Below, piece by piece: positions 8,457-16,818 of a DNA stretch of 64,000 bases. Every line of letters starts with the position of its first letter. Position 1 is the stretch's first letter. The notes under the pieces are model-generated. The model was given only the letters and a program-made list of their open reading frames with translations, did no database searches and was not told the origin of the DNA. The stretch is taken from assembly GCA_035362715.1 (NCBI GenBank), contig DAOSDU010000008.1:1-64000 (forward strand). The letters run 5' to 3'. A program made the translations under genes and the position numbers. The DNA comes from Methanofastidiosum sp. (GTDB taxonomy: Archaea > Methanobacteriota_B > Thermococci > Methanofastidiosales > Methanofastidiosaceae).

Positions 8457-8914
8457 ATCCTAACTCCAATAAGGCGCTTAAAGAAAATTGTCACATAACC
8501 AAGTTTTGGTATCTTCATGACACTTTTTCCCAGAATAGCATAATCTGGTACACCTGGAAGTTTTTTACCATTTTCAAAGTAAGAGTCCTCAAAAGGATTG
8601 TTGTCACCCTTAGTTACAAAATACAGAATCCCATCCTCCTCTATTATGTTTATCGCTCTGTGCACAATAGGAATATCCTGGTACGGTCTCTTATATACAA
8701 CAATGTCGCCGACCTGTAGATTGCTTGGTTCAGTTCCTTTTATCACAATAATGTCTCCTCTGTAATAGACGGGCTCCATACTTCCAGAAATTACAACGGC
8801 CACGGGATTTTCAACTTTTAAAGCGTAGGATAATGTCAAGCTAATGACTAGGTAAAGCACAACAGCAATAACTATACCTTCTAGTATCTCCTTGCCTTCT
8901 TTCTTGTAATCCAC
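8453..8914 (-). CDS. Archaeal signal peptidase I (ER-type)
   Basis: A membrane-bound serine peptidase that removes signal peptides from exported proteins, here plausibly including the S-layer precursors encoded in the same window. It has an N-terminal membrane segment at residues 11-31, the nucleophile in SGSMEP (Ser44), the histidine box IVHR, and KGDNNPFED with the acidic residue used by the archaeal/ER-type enzymes. The 153-residue length is typical. The gene overlaps the downstream Nudix gene by 4 nt. Confidence 0.92.
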   Translation of the reverse strand: MDYKKEGKEILEGIVIAVVLYLVISLTLSYALKVENPVAVVISGSMEPVYYRGDIIVIKGTEPSNLQVGDIVVYKRPYQDIPIVHRAINIIEEDGILYFVTKGDNNPFEDSYFENGKKLPGVPDYAILGKSVMKIPKLGYVTIFFKRLIGVRI

Positions 8915-9002
8915 TGCTTCACATCCAGAAAAACATGTATATTATAGTATAAGATATAAGAAACCTTTTAAAAGTTTATTGATAGGTTCAATTGGTGATT
9001 TT

Positions 9003-9227
9003 ATGGATGAAATTAATGATGATTATTCTATTGAAACTGCCCACCCTGATGAGATAATGGGCAGGATGATTTTTGAGATATCTTACCAAGAAGTCTTTTT
9101 GGATCTCCTTTTAAAAAAGCTTGAAGAAAAGGGGATATTAAAAGCTGAAGAATTTAAAAACGAAGTTCAAAAAGAAATTGAGCAGAATTATGGATTCTAT
9201 CTAGATAAATATTACGCCAGCAGATAG
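9003..9227 (+). CDS. Small acidic hypothetical protein
   Basis: Unrecognised 74-residue protein, acidic and mostly helical, with no membrane segment or signal peptide. The ATG at 9003 is preferred over an upstream TTG because GGTGAT lies 4-9 nt before it. Its stop abuts the stop of the convergent M20 peptidase gene. No function is inferred. Confidence 0.55.
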   Translation: MDEINDDYSIETAHPDEIMGRMIFEISYQEVFLDLLLKKLEEKGILKAEEFKNEVQKEIEQNYGFYLDKYYASR

Positions 9228-10400
9228 TTATCTCACCAAGTCATAGATAACTGATGCCCATAAAACTGCGCACTTTTCTAAATTTTCTATTTTTACATAT
9301 TCATCTGATATATGCCAAGTTTTATCAGAATCAGGTGAATGGGCAATTGCAGGTATTCCGTTTAAGTTCAGTATCTTTGCAACTGTTATACCGGCAGATG
9401 TTTCAAATTCCATTGGCATGCCAATCTCCTTTGCAGTGTTCTTAAAAGCATCTATTAATTTGCTATTATTTTCTATTATGTGAGGGTAGTGCCTTGTTGT
9501 AACTTCACCTAATCGTATGTCTACCTCTTTATCTTCCTTTTTTAAAACATCTATTTCGTCAGACATTCTTTTTAGTATCATGCCCTCAGTTATTCCGACG
9601 GGGTATCTTATATCAAGTGTAACTTTGCATCTTGAAGCCACTATATTCGGTGCATTTCCTCCAGATATCATACCCACGTTAATTGTTGGTGGGGTGAACC
9701 TAGGGTCGTATTTAAGATTGAAAACAAATTTTTCAAAGTTAGAGATTAATTTGGATACTTTGATTATGGCATTTATTCCTAATTCTGGTGTTGAACCATG
9801 GGATTGCTTCCCAAAACTTTCAAGGTCAAACCACGCTGCACCTTTTTCTCCAATAATTGCTTTGTCTATTGAACCGCTATCAGGAACAATTGCATAGTCA
9901 GGCTTAAACCCCTTCTCTACAATATATTCAACTCCATAATCGGATCCCATCTCTTCATCAGAAACTGCACAGAAATAAATCGTTCCTTTGAACTTTAATC
10001 CACTTTTGAGCAATGCTTTTATCCCAGCCCACGATGCTGCGAGGCATCCTTTGTTATCAAGAGCCCCCCTGCCGTAAATCTTTCCTTCATTTTCATATGG
10101 CTGAAATGGGTGATGCGTCCATCCCTCTCCTGGTGGCACAACGTCCATGTGGGAGATTATTGCAACAGATGGCTCTCCACTCCCTATTCTCCCAATGTAA
10201 TTTGGCCTTTTTTCGTCCTTTGAAATAATCTGAACTTCAGCACCTATCTCTTTCATAGATTTCATGATTATATCATGTAAAAGATATTCATCCCCGGGAG
10301 GATTAACTGTTTCAGTTTCAATAAGGCTAAATAAAAAATCTAGCATTTCCTGTTTGTTAAGGTTTGAAGTGATCTTTGCAGCAATCTCATTTATCTCCAT
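9228..10400 (-). CDS. M20 family metallopeptidase (ArgE/DapE type)
   Basis: A di-zinc amidase/peptidase of 390 residues in the acetylornithine deacetylase/succinyl-diaminopimelate desuccinylase group. Metal and catalytic residues are visible: SHMDVVPPG, YGRGALDNKG, the glutamate pair in DEEMGSD, the aspartate in IVPDSG, and the C-terminal histidine in TWHISDEY. The dimerisation-domain histidine appears in KQSHGSTPELG. With argB and argC elsewhere in the window it could be the ArgE step, but M20 specificity is hard to call and a general aminoacylase is possible. Its start overlaps the stop of the upstream COG2187 gene by 1 nt (TAATG). Confidence 0.85.
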   Translation of the reverse strand: MEINEIAAKITSNLNKQEMLDFLFSLIETETVNPPGDEYLLHDIIMKSMKEIGAEVQIISKDEKRPNYIGRIGSGEPSVAIISHMDVVPPGEGWTHHPFQPYENEGKIYGRGALDNKGCLAASWAGIKALLKSGLKFKGTIYFCAVSDEEMGSDYGVEYIVEKGFKPDYAIVPDSGSIDKAIIGEKGAAWFDLESFGKQSHGSTPELGINAIIKVSKLISNFEKFVFNLKYDPRFTPPTINVGMISGGNAPNIVASRCKVTLDIRYPVGITEGMILKRMSDEIDVLKKEDKEVDIRLGEVTTRHYPHIIENNSKLIDAFKNTAKEIGMPMEFETSAGITVAKILNLNGIPAIAHSPDSDKTWHISDEYVKIENLEKCAVLWASVIYDLVR

Positions 10401-11374
10401 TACAACTCCTCCGCATATTTTAAGGCCAAATAAAAGTATTTTTTTGTAAGTTCTTTGGCAGTACTATCTAGAGATGCTTGATAACCGTTTATCTTTGCCC
10501 TGACACAAGCCCTATACCCTTTGTAAAATGAAAGGAGCTTTTGGATTTCCTTATCATTACTTTCTAAGATGTATTTATCTGAAAAGATTTTTGAAAGATC
10601 ATCCCTTCCAAGAAACTCTAGATCCATACACAAGAAAGCTATTTCTGCGGCTACATCAGTTGTATTAATCGCTGGGTTAAATTCTATGGCATCAAAAATA
10701 TAGGTGTCCTTCGGTGTCACAAATATGTTTCCAGAATGAAGGTCACCATGTGTTTCTAGAACCCTCCCCTTCTTGACTCTTTTTTCAAAAAGAGCACTGT
10801 TTTTGTTTATGAACTCAAGATTTTTCCCAATAAGGGCATTGAATTCGTTACTTGAAAAAAGGTCACCGATGAAACATTCGAGATCCTTAAAATTATCCAT
10901 GACATTTTTTTTAACATTCGCCAAGGAGCCATATTTTCCATTATAATCGACTCTAGCCATTTTATGGAATAAGAGTATCTTCAACGCTATTTCTTCAAGG
11001 ATCTCTTTCTTAATCTTGTTTTTTTCGATTAGAGTCCTCATTATGTATTTTTCAGGTATCCTTTTCATTACTATAGTATAATCAAGAGGCAATCCAGTGT
11101 CTGAAAGTATCAGGCCGTTGCCCTCTTTTATCATTGGCGAAACCTCAAGGTACATATCAGGACATAATAGCTTGTTTATTCTAAACTCCTCTTTGCAGTA
11201 GAACTCTCTCTTCTCTAGAGTTGAATAATCAAGAAATGAAAACATTGCATCTTTTTTTATCTTATATGCAAAGTTTTTAGTAAGAAAGATATAAGAGATA
11301 TGGGTCTCCTTTACCTCTTCTATCTTTTCATTGAATGTTTTATCGTCAATCATTAATTTTAGATGCTCATTCAT
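10400..11374 (-). CDS. COG2187 aminoglycoside-phosphotransferase-like kinase domain protein
   Basis: A 324-residue protein with the protein-kinase/aminoglycoside phosphotransferase fold. The catalytic loop reads ETHGDLHSGNIF (about residues 209-220) and the metal-binding equivalent of DFG is IFDAIEFNP; an N-terminal strand pair with FAYKIKK supplies the ATP-binding lysine. Members of COG2187 often carry a second P-loop kinase domain, which is absent here. The substrate is unknown. It is translationally coupled to the M20 peptidase downstream, suggesting a joint role in handling a small amino-acid-like molecule. That link is inference. Confidence 0.8.
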   Translation of the reverse strand: MNEHLKLMIDDKTFNEKIEEVKETHISYIFLTKNFAYKIKKDAMFSFLDYSTLEKREFYCKEEFRINKLLCPDMYLEVSPMIKEGNGLILSDTGLPLDYTIVMKRIPEKYIMRTLIEKNKIKKEILEEIALKILLFHKMARVDYNGKYGSLANVKKNVMDNFKDLECFIGDLFSSNEFNALIGKNLEFINKNSALFEKRVKKGRVLETHGDLHSGNIFVTPKDTYIFDAIEFNPAINTTDVAAEIAFLCMDLEFLGRDDLSKIFSDKYILESNDKEIQKLLSFYKGYRACVRAKINGYQASLDSTAKELTKKYFYLALKYAEEL

Positions 11375-11520
11375 TGAAAATAATGGTATATGTATATTTA
11401 AAAGGTTTTATGGCATAGGATAACGGTAGAAATTGAAAGAAGCCTATTTAAGCTTCATTTTTGGATTATTCGGGATTATTCATGTATGTTATTATCAAGA
11501 AATAAGTGTTTCACCCGAAA

Positions 11521-11530
11521 CTTTAAAATA
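11521..11530 (+). promoter_or_regulatory. TATA box of glmS
   Basis: CTTTAAAATA lies with its centre about 35 nt before the glmS ATG, predicting a leader of roughly 10 nt. A short inverted repeat (GAAGC...GCTTC) at about 11438-11455 precedes it and is not obviously part of a gene. Confidence 0.5.
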
Positions 11531-11559
11531 GATAGTAAAGGCATGATTAGTGTGGTTTC

Positions 11560-13299
11560 ATGTGCGGAATCGTTGGAATTATTACCGATGGCGAAATATC
11601 GATAAAAAATGACCTCTTGAAGTCTTTAAAGAGACTTGAGTATAGGGGTTATGACTCAGTGGGATACGCCGATGTCCAAGGCAATGTAGAAAAGGATATA
11701 GGCGAGATATCACAATTCTTGGAAACTATCAAGGATTCAAACACGTCATGCGCAATCTCCCACACACGATGGGCGACACATGGTGGAGTTACAAAAATTA
11801 ATTCTCACCCACACTGGGACTGCAAAAAAAATATATTTACCGTTCATAATGGTATTATTGAGAATTATCAAGAACTACAGAAGGAGCTAATTGCAAAAGG
11901 TCATGTCTTTATCACAGAGACTGATTCTGAAATTATTTCACATTTCCTGGAAGAAGAGCTAAAATCAAAGGATATGATTGAAGCGATAAAGAGTTTCATT
12001 AAAAGAATTGAAGGCACATATGCCATACTCGTCATTGAAAAAGATAAAAACAGGATTTATGCTATAAAGAAGGATTCACCACTTGTTTTAGGTCTTGCTA
12101 AAGACAAATTTTATCTAGCATCTGATATATATGCATTCTCTGATACCACAAACAAGGCAATATTTTTTGAGGATAAGGAATTTGCCGTAATTGATCCAAA
12201 TAAATACACTTTTTATGATAGCGATGGTAAAGAAATCAAAAAAGGGATTTACGAGTTCACCTGGGCAATATCCCAAGAGGAGTCTGTTCAAAGCTACCCA
12301 CATTACATGATAAAGGAAATCCATGAACAGCCAATATCATCTCAAAGACTTATCAGCTCTCTTGACGGCGAGCAACATGACAAGATCACTAAGATAGCCA
12401 ATCTTGTCAAAAACTCAAAAAGAGTAGTTTTTACAGCTGCTGGAAGCTCTTATTACGCTTCCCTTTTGGGCATATACTTCCTTAACAGAGCCGGAATAAA
12501 TGCTCACACGTTAATTGCAAGTGAGTTCCAAAATTTTATGCTTGTGGACAAAGATACCCTCTTTATAGCGATATCCCAAAGTGGCGAAACTATGGATGTT
12601 GTGGCAGCAACAAAGTGGGCAAGAGAAAGAGGGGCTAAAATAGTATCCCTTGTAAATGTTCCACACTCAACTCTACAGAGAATGTCTGATACCTCTCTTG
12701 AAATACATGCTGGGCCAGAGATATGCGTGGCCGCTACAAAGACATTTACAAATCAGGTTATTGCGCTCTTATATCTATCATCTCTATTAGGATTTTCTGT
12801 TAACATGAAAACAATACCTGGAAAAATTGACTATGTAATAAAGGAAAACGAAGAAAGTATTAAGCGCATGGCCGATGAACTTTATGAGAAAAAAGACATT
12901 TACATAATCGGAAGAGGCCTCTCCTACCCACCTTCAAGAGAAATGGCGTTGAAGCTAAAGGAGATATCCTACATACATGCTGAAGGTATGATGGGGGGAG
13001 AACTAAAGCACGGCACCATTGCTCTGATAGAACCAGGTACCCCAGTTATAGCATTGATTCCGGGTAAAGATTTTGATATGTACTCAAACGCCAAGGAAGT
13101 TGAGGCGCGAGGGGCAAGGGTAATAACAATTGCCAACATGATGGACTCAGACTTTAAGATGAATATCACCATAAATGACGGCAAGTTTGCCATTTTATCT
13201 GTTGTGATAGGCCAGCTGCTCACATACTACATTGCAAGGAAAAAAGGTCTTCCGATCGATAAACCAAGAAATCTTGCGAAGTCTGTGACTGTAAAGTGA
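11560..13299 (+). CDS. glmS: Glutamine--fructose-6-phosphate aminotransferase (isomerizing)
   Basis: GlmS makes glucosamine-6-phosphate from fructose-6-phosphate and glutamine, the entry to UDP-GlcNAc for surface glycans and protein glycosylation. The N-terminal Ntn amidotransferase domain starts with the nucleophile Cys2 (MCGIVGI), followed by RWATHG and VHNGIIENY. Two SIS domains follow (AAGSSYYASLLG; SQSGETMD; ATKTFTNQ; IGRGLSYPPSREMALKLKEISYIHAEGMMGGELKHG). The C-terminus ends KPRNLAKSVTVK, the conserved family tail. Length of 579 is normal. Its stop abuts the stop of the convergent PUA gene. Confidence 0.97.
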   Translation: MCGIVGIITDGEISIKNDLLKSLKRLEYRGYDSVGYADVQGNVEKDIGEISQFLETIKDSNTSCAISHTRWATHGGVTKINSHPHWDCKKNIFTVHNGIIENYQELQKELIAKGHVFITETDSEIISHFLEEELKSKDMIEAIKSFIKRIEGTYAILVIEKDKNRIYAIKKDSPLVLGLAKDKFYLASDIYAFSDTTNKAIFFEDKEFAVIDPNKYTFYDSDGKEIKKGIYEFTWAISQEESVQSYPHYMIKEIHEQPISSQRLISSLDGEQHDKITKIANLVKNSKRVVFTAAGSSYYASLLGIYFLNRAGINAHTLIASEFQNFMLVDKDTLFIAISQSGETMDVVAATKWARERGAKIVSLVNVPHSTLQRMSDTSLEIHAGPEICVAATKTFTNQVIALLYLSSLLGFSVNMKTIPGKIDYVIKENEESIKRMADELYEKKDIYIIGRGLSYPPSREMALKLKEISYIHAEGMMGGELKHGTIALIEPGTPVIALIPGKDFDMYSNAKEVEARGARVITIANMMDSDFKMNITINDGKFAILSVVIGQLLTYYIARKKGLPIDKPRNLAKSVTVK

Positions 13300-13797
13300 T
13301 CAAAGCCCCTGCCATATTTTATCCCCGATGTAGTGAAGAGTTTTGATTACTTTTCCTTCTTTCATTGAAGATATCTCTTCAGAAGAATACATTGCAATGC
13401 CAACGGCAATCGGCTTTCCATGCTTTTCATCTATGATTATCACAGGTCCGTCTTTCTCGATATGGCCTCCTACTTCTTTAATCCCTGGCCTCATGACATC
13501 AGCACCTTTTGAGATGAATGGGACAGCCCCCATATCTATTACTATTTTTCTTGGTATCTCTTCTTTTTTCAGAGAAACTAGGAGTTTCAGAGAGGGTATG
13601 AAATTATCCTTCAATTTCAGGAAAGAGGGGGCATCATTTACATAAATTATATCGATGTTTTCGTCTAGATTTGATATCTTAAAAGAAGACTTACTATCGA
13701 TGCTCTGCAAAATAGTTTCCCCAAAAAGATTTCGAATAGAGTTTAAAACGTCTTTTATTTCTCCTTTTTTTAGGTCATGGACGGGTTTTTTCTTCAT
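13300..13797 (-). CDS. PUA-domain RNA-binding protein (archaeal MCT-1/Tma20-like)
   Basis: A 165-residue protein with an N-terminal archaeal pre-PUA region and a C-terminal PUA domain spanning about residues 88-162 (IVIDMGAVPFISKGADVMRPG, then GKPIAVGIAMYSSEE). This layout matches archaeal homologues of MCT-1/Tma20/eIF2D, proteins tied to ribosome recycling or re-initiation. The gene stands alone on the minus strand with its start about 113 nt from the divergent LSm operon. The function is inferred from the family. Confidence 0.8.
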   Translation of the reverse strand: MKKKPVHDLKKGEIKDVLNSIRNLFGETILQSIDSKSSFKISNLDENIDIIYVNDAPSFLKLKDNFIPSLKLLVSLKKEEIPRKIVIDMGAVPFISKGADVMRPGIKEVGGHIEKDGPVIIIDEKHGKPIAVGIAMYSSEEISSMKEGKVIKTLHYIGDKIWQGL

Positions 13798-13910
13798 ATA
13801 AGTATTATATGCCTTTATTATGTATTTAAGTTTATAGGGATGTTAATTTGGAGATATTTCGCCGTTAACTTTAAATACTATTTTATTCTGATTCCATAAT
13901 AGGTGATATA

Positions 13911-14141
13911 TTGGCTCAAAGACCACTCGACATCATACACAGAGCTTTGGATTCCAACGTCCTAGTAGAGCTTAAAGGCGGTAGAGAGTTCAGAGGAACT
14001 CTTAAAGGTTATGACATTCATATGAATCTTGTAATGGAGGCTGCCGAAGAGCTTCAGAACGGAGAATCGGTAAGAAAGCTAGGACATGTAGTTGTAAGGG
14101 GAGACAACGTTGTTTTGATTTCACCAAGTTTGGAGGATTAA
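13911..14141 (+). CDS. Sm-like archaeal RNA-binding protein (LSm), first paralog
   Basis: A 76-residue LSm protein that forms ring oligomers binding U-rich RNA. The Sm1 motif covers [25 protein letters not shown] and Sm2 reads [14 protein letters not shown]. Translation begins at a TTG preceded by AGGTGAT; the [10 protein letters not shown] start matches archaeal LSm1 proteins. A TATA-like CTTTAAATAC element (13870-13879) lies upstream. It heads a three-gene unit with rpl37e and a Toprim protein. A second LSm with an acidic extension is encoded at 24581-24856. Confidence 0.95.
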   Translation: MAQRPLDIIHRALDSNVLVELKGGREFRGTLKGYDIHMNLVMEAAEELQNGESVRKLGHVVVRGDNVVLISPSLED

Positions 14142-14142
14142 T

Positions 14143-14307
14143 ATGAGTAAAGGAACACCTTCCTACGGTAAGAGGAACAATAAAACACATGTAAGATGCA
14201 GAAGGTGTGGAAATCATTCGTATCATGCTTCTCATGGTATCTGTGCATCATGTGGCTTTGGTAAATCTGCAAAGATGAGAAGCTACAATTGGTGTAAAAG
14301 GAAATGA
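14143..14307 (+). CDS. rpl37e: Ribosomal protein L37e
   Basis: A 54-residue large-subunit zinc-ribbon protein beginning [19 protein letters not shown]. The four zinc ligands are in C-x2-C (Cys19, Cys22) and C-x2-C (Cys34, Cys37), and the tail [11 protein letters not shown] is basic. A strong GGAGG lies 6-11 nt before the ATG. It follows the LSm gene by one base and overlaps the next gene by 4 nt (ATGA), the usual archaeal lsm-rpl37e arrangement. Confidence 0.96.
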   Translation: MSKGTPSYGKRNNKTHVRCRRCGNHSYHASHGICASCGFGKSAKMRSYNWCKRK

Positions 14308-15164
14308 TTGACACAAGAATTATAGTCGAAGGAGTTTCTGATGTTGAAACCTTGTCAAAGGCTATACAAGATTTAGCCTTAGGTTCTGAATTTGGAGTTA
14401 CAATTTCTTCTATAATTCCTACAACCAACATTGATATTGCTAAAAGGTCAATTGTTGGTGCAGATATTGTTTTAATTGCAACGGATGCAGATAGATCAGG
14501 TAGGGAACTCGCCGATAGACTTTTTGAAGAACTTAAAGAGAAAGAAATTATAATTGAAAGAGTGAAGTTCCCAAAAGGACGTGACCTCGAACACGCCGAT
14601 CTTTTTTTAGTATCAAAGGAAATTAAAAACAGCCTTGTCAGAATTGGCTTAAAATCGCTTAAATCTATTGATACACTGCTGGAAAAGGAAAAATCAGTGC
14701 GCTCTCTTGAGAAGGATATTTTTTCATTGAAAATTGAAAATGATGATTTAAAAAAGAAGACAAAAAATTTTGAGCAGACCTTAAATGGCATCGAAAATGA
14801 GAAAGAACTCATAAACAAGCTTGAAGAGGATATCGATAGGCTGAATGTTGAAAAGAATGAAATAGAACTTGAAAGCTCTGAAATAAAGAAGGAACTAAAA
14901 TCAAAGGAGGATAGGATTTCAGAGTTAGAGATAAGGTACAAAGACCTTGAAGCAAAGATTCTTAATATTTTTGACCTTGAAAGCTACTGGTCAAAAGTTT
15001 CTAACGATGAATCCCCAACTGCTGCCGAAATAAGAAAGGCAATAGAAATTTTGGATCTTGATCGTGTTGTCGCCTCTGATGACTTCATCGTTTCTCCTTC
15101 TGAAGAAAATGTTTACAAGGTATTGAAGCTCATAAAGATGGGGCGAGAGCTTAACAAGAACTAA
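14304..15164 (+). CDS. Toprim domain protein with long coiled coil
   Basis: The N-terminal ~100 residues form a Toprim domain: the catalytic-type glutamate in [12 protein letters not shown], then [16 protein letters not shown] with the DxD pair. Residues about 125-220 are a heptad-rich coiled coil full of Glu and Lys, followed by a short C-terminal helical domain ([17 protein letters not shown]). Toprim domains bind metal and act on nucleic acids; isolated archaeal ones resemble RNase M5-type or DnaG-like modules. Co-translation with L37e and LSm points to an RNA or ribosome-related job, but no function has been assigned as far as I can tell. Confidence 0.8.
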   Translation: MIDTRIIVEGVSDVETLSKAIQDLALGSEFGVTISSIIPTTNIDIAKRSIVGADIVLIATDADRSGRELADRLFEELKEKEIIIERVKFPKGRDLEHADLFLVSKEIKNSLVRIGLKSLKSIDTLLEKEKSVRSLEKDIFSLKIENDDLKKKTKNFEQTLNGIENEKELINKLEEDIDRLNVEKNEIELESSEIKKELKSKEDRISELEIRYKDLEAKILNIFDLESYWSKVSNDESPTAAEIRKAIEILDLDRVVASDDFIVSPSEENVYKVLKLIKMGRELNKN

Positions 15165-15231
15165 TACTAATATTATTTTTAGTAATTATACTCCATTAAT
15201 TTTATAAATTAAAATATAATGATTAACTTTA

Positions 15232-15303
15232 GGGCTGGTAGCGCAGTGGAAGCGCACTCCCTTGGCATGGGAGAGGCCGTGGGTTCAAATCCCACCCAGT
15301 CCA
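15232..15303 (+). tRNA. tRNA-Ala (anticodon GGC)
   Basis: Acceptor GGGCTGG/CCAGTCC contains the G3:U70 pair that marks tRNA-Ala, D arm GCGC-AGTGGAA-GCGC, anticodon stem CTCCC/GGGAG with loop TTGGCAT (GGC), and T arm GTGGG-TTCAAAT-CCCAC. The discriminator is A and CCA is not encoded. Confidence 0.96.
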
Positions 15304-15357
15304 CTTTACTTATTCTTTTTTAATTCCTCTAACTCTTTGCTCATTGATTCAATTTTT

Positions 15358-15703
15358 CTAATATTTTTTTGTATCCTGATTCGCATCCTTTTCAACAAAG
15401 TATGCGGATATGGCTACTGTGAGCATAGACATGAAACCTATCCCCAAAAATATCAATATAATACCGATTGCCCGGCCACCTGTTGTAAGGGGTGCTATAT
15501 CCCAATAGCCAACTGTTGAAACAGTTTCAATGGCCCACCATATCCCATCAAATAATGACTTGCCCTTTTCAAATATAGAAAAGATAAGCCCGCAGAAGAA
15601 AATAAGGATCACTCTAAAGTAGATAGAATTTCTTGAATTCTTTTGTTCCTCTGCCTAAAACTACGGATACCATCAGCACTCTAAGAACTCTTATAATTCT
15701 CAG
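15358..15703 (-). pseudogene. Decayed voltage-gated K+ channel (S4 fragment and pore in different frames)
   Basis: On the minus strand, 15703-15614 encodes an S4-like segment (LRIIRVLRVLMVSVVLGRGT). The S5-pore-S6 part follows in another frame from about 15657 to 15358 (pore helix SLFDGIWWAIETVSTVGYWD, then a second membrane helix). The two overlap out of register, no S1-S3 segments are readable upstream, and the selectivity filter reads TVGYWD instead of the usual TVGYGD. The only start available to the pore frame is an internal GTG at 15612. This fits a 6-TM channel gene reduced by truncation and frameshift. A real 2-TM channel starting at that GTG is less likely. Confidence 0.65.
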
Positions 15704-15791
15704 TCTTCAAATACTTTATTTTTGTGTTTGAGTATTTGCAATTATTGCCATTTCCAATTAAATTTTAATATTATAAAAACACATTAATTAT

Positions 15792-16070
15792 ATGAATCAA
15801 TCAAGGAATATATTATCAAAAATATTCTACGGAGGAGAAGATCCTAGCGATTATGGAGTGGGGTATCTCCACTGGATAGAGAGAAGGCCAACATTAAGAT
15901 ATATTAGATGCAGCGATATCTCAAATTTTGATAGTAGTGGGATACATTTTGAAACTACTACTATTCCATTCCACAGGATAAAACTGATTTTCAACAAAAA
16001 TGGAGAAATTATTTTTAAGAAGGATGTGGAAGGGCTTCTTATTTCAATGCCTAGAAATCTTTTTATTTAG
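15792..16070 (+). CDS. MJ1316/DUF504 family protein (putative RNA end recognition)
   Basis: A 92-residue protein of the archaeal UPF0248/DUF504 family, whose prototype is MJ1316 and which has been proposed to recognise RNA cyclic-phosphate ends. Visible signatures are the N-terminal ILSKIFYGGEDPSDYGVGYLHW region, the RPTLRYIRCSDI strand, and the conserved IPFHRIKLI block near residue 63. The start ATG lies about 88 nt beyond the K+ channel remnant, and the 3' end overlaps the convergent methyltransferase gene by 8 nt. Confidence 0.78.
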   Translation: MNQSRNILSKIFYGGEDPSDYGVGYLHWIERRPTLRYIRCSDISNFDSSGIHFETTTIPFHRIKLIFNKNGEIIFKKDVEGLLISMPRNLFI

Positions 16071-16749
16071 GTTTAGTCCCACCATACACTGCGAAATTAT
16101 AATACTTCCATACAATATCGATCTCTCTAAATCCAATATTCTCTAGCCACGACATCTGATCTAAAAGTATTTCAGGCCAGTCTTCTTCGTGATGTTTTGT
16201 CATCCAAGTATTCTCTATTTCATCCCCTGGGATACTTTTGGCCATGAACTCTTTCCATTTAGAGATATATAACTCCTGAAGAGCCTCATTTGAACCCAGA
16301 ATAATATCTGCATTATAAAATACCCCTTTGGGCTCAAGGGCTTCAAATATTTTCTTATAGAATTTTATTTTATCTTTTTTTGTTTCTAAGTGATGAAGCG
16401 CAAGTGAGGATACAATAGCATTATACTTTTTATCAAAATCAAATTTTGTTATGTCCTTTAGATAAAAGTTGACATTGTTGTATTGTTGCATTCTGATTTT
16501 GGCCTTGGCTATCATGTTCTCAGCAAAGTCAAGGCAGGTGAGATTGGAATTGGGAAATCTCTCTTTTATGTTCATTGAAACGTATCCAGTTCCACACCCC
16601 AAATCGATTGTATTGATTGAATCGGAATTCTTAAACGGGATAGCTGAAACTAGTGCATCAATCATTTGGGTATAATGCGGAACTAATTTTAGAATAATAT
16701 TATCAAATTCAGAAGCTTCATCTTCGAAGTGTTTTTTTACTCCTTTCAT
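16063..16749 (-). CDS. Class I SAM-dependent methyltransferase (unknown substrate)
   Basis: A 228-residue Rossmann methyltransferase. Motif I is IDLGCGTGYVSMNI, motif II holds the acidic residue in LTCLDFAENM, and motif IV/post-IV reads IVSSLALHHLETKKDK, as in ubiquinone/menaquinone-type small-molecule methyltransferases. The C-terminal part after a helical insertion (WKEFMAKSIPGDEIENTW) ends in YYNFAVYGGTK. It is a single gene with no informative neighbour and the substrate cannot be inferred. Confidence 0.82.
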   Translation of the reverse strand: MKGVKKHFEDEASEFDNIILKLVPHYTQMIDALVSAIPFKNSDSINTIDLGCGTGYVSMNIKERFPNSNLTCLDFAENMIAKAKIRMQQYNNVNFYLKDITKFDFDKKYNAIVSSLALHHLETKKDKIKFYKKIFEALEPKGVFYNADIILGSNEALQELYISKWKEFMAKSIPGDEIENTWMTKHHEEDWPEILLDQMSWLENIGFREIDIVWKYYNFAVYGGTKPK

Positions 16750-16818
16750 GAATAAGACTAAAACTTCTATATTAATTAACTTAACGATTTAAAAAGAATA
16801 AAAGAAAAAATTAATTTA

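Noticed and set aside
15262..15519. Plus-strand open frame running out of tRNA-Ala
   Set aside because: It starts inside the tRNA and is antisense to the K+ channel pore remnant; composition is not that of a protein gene.
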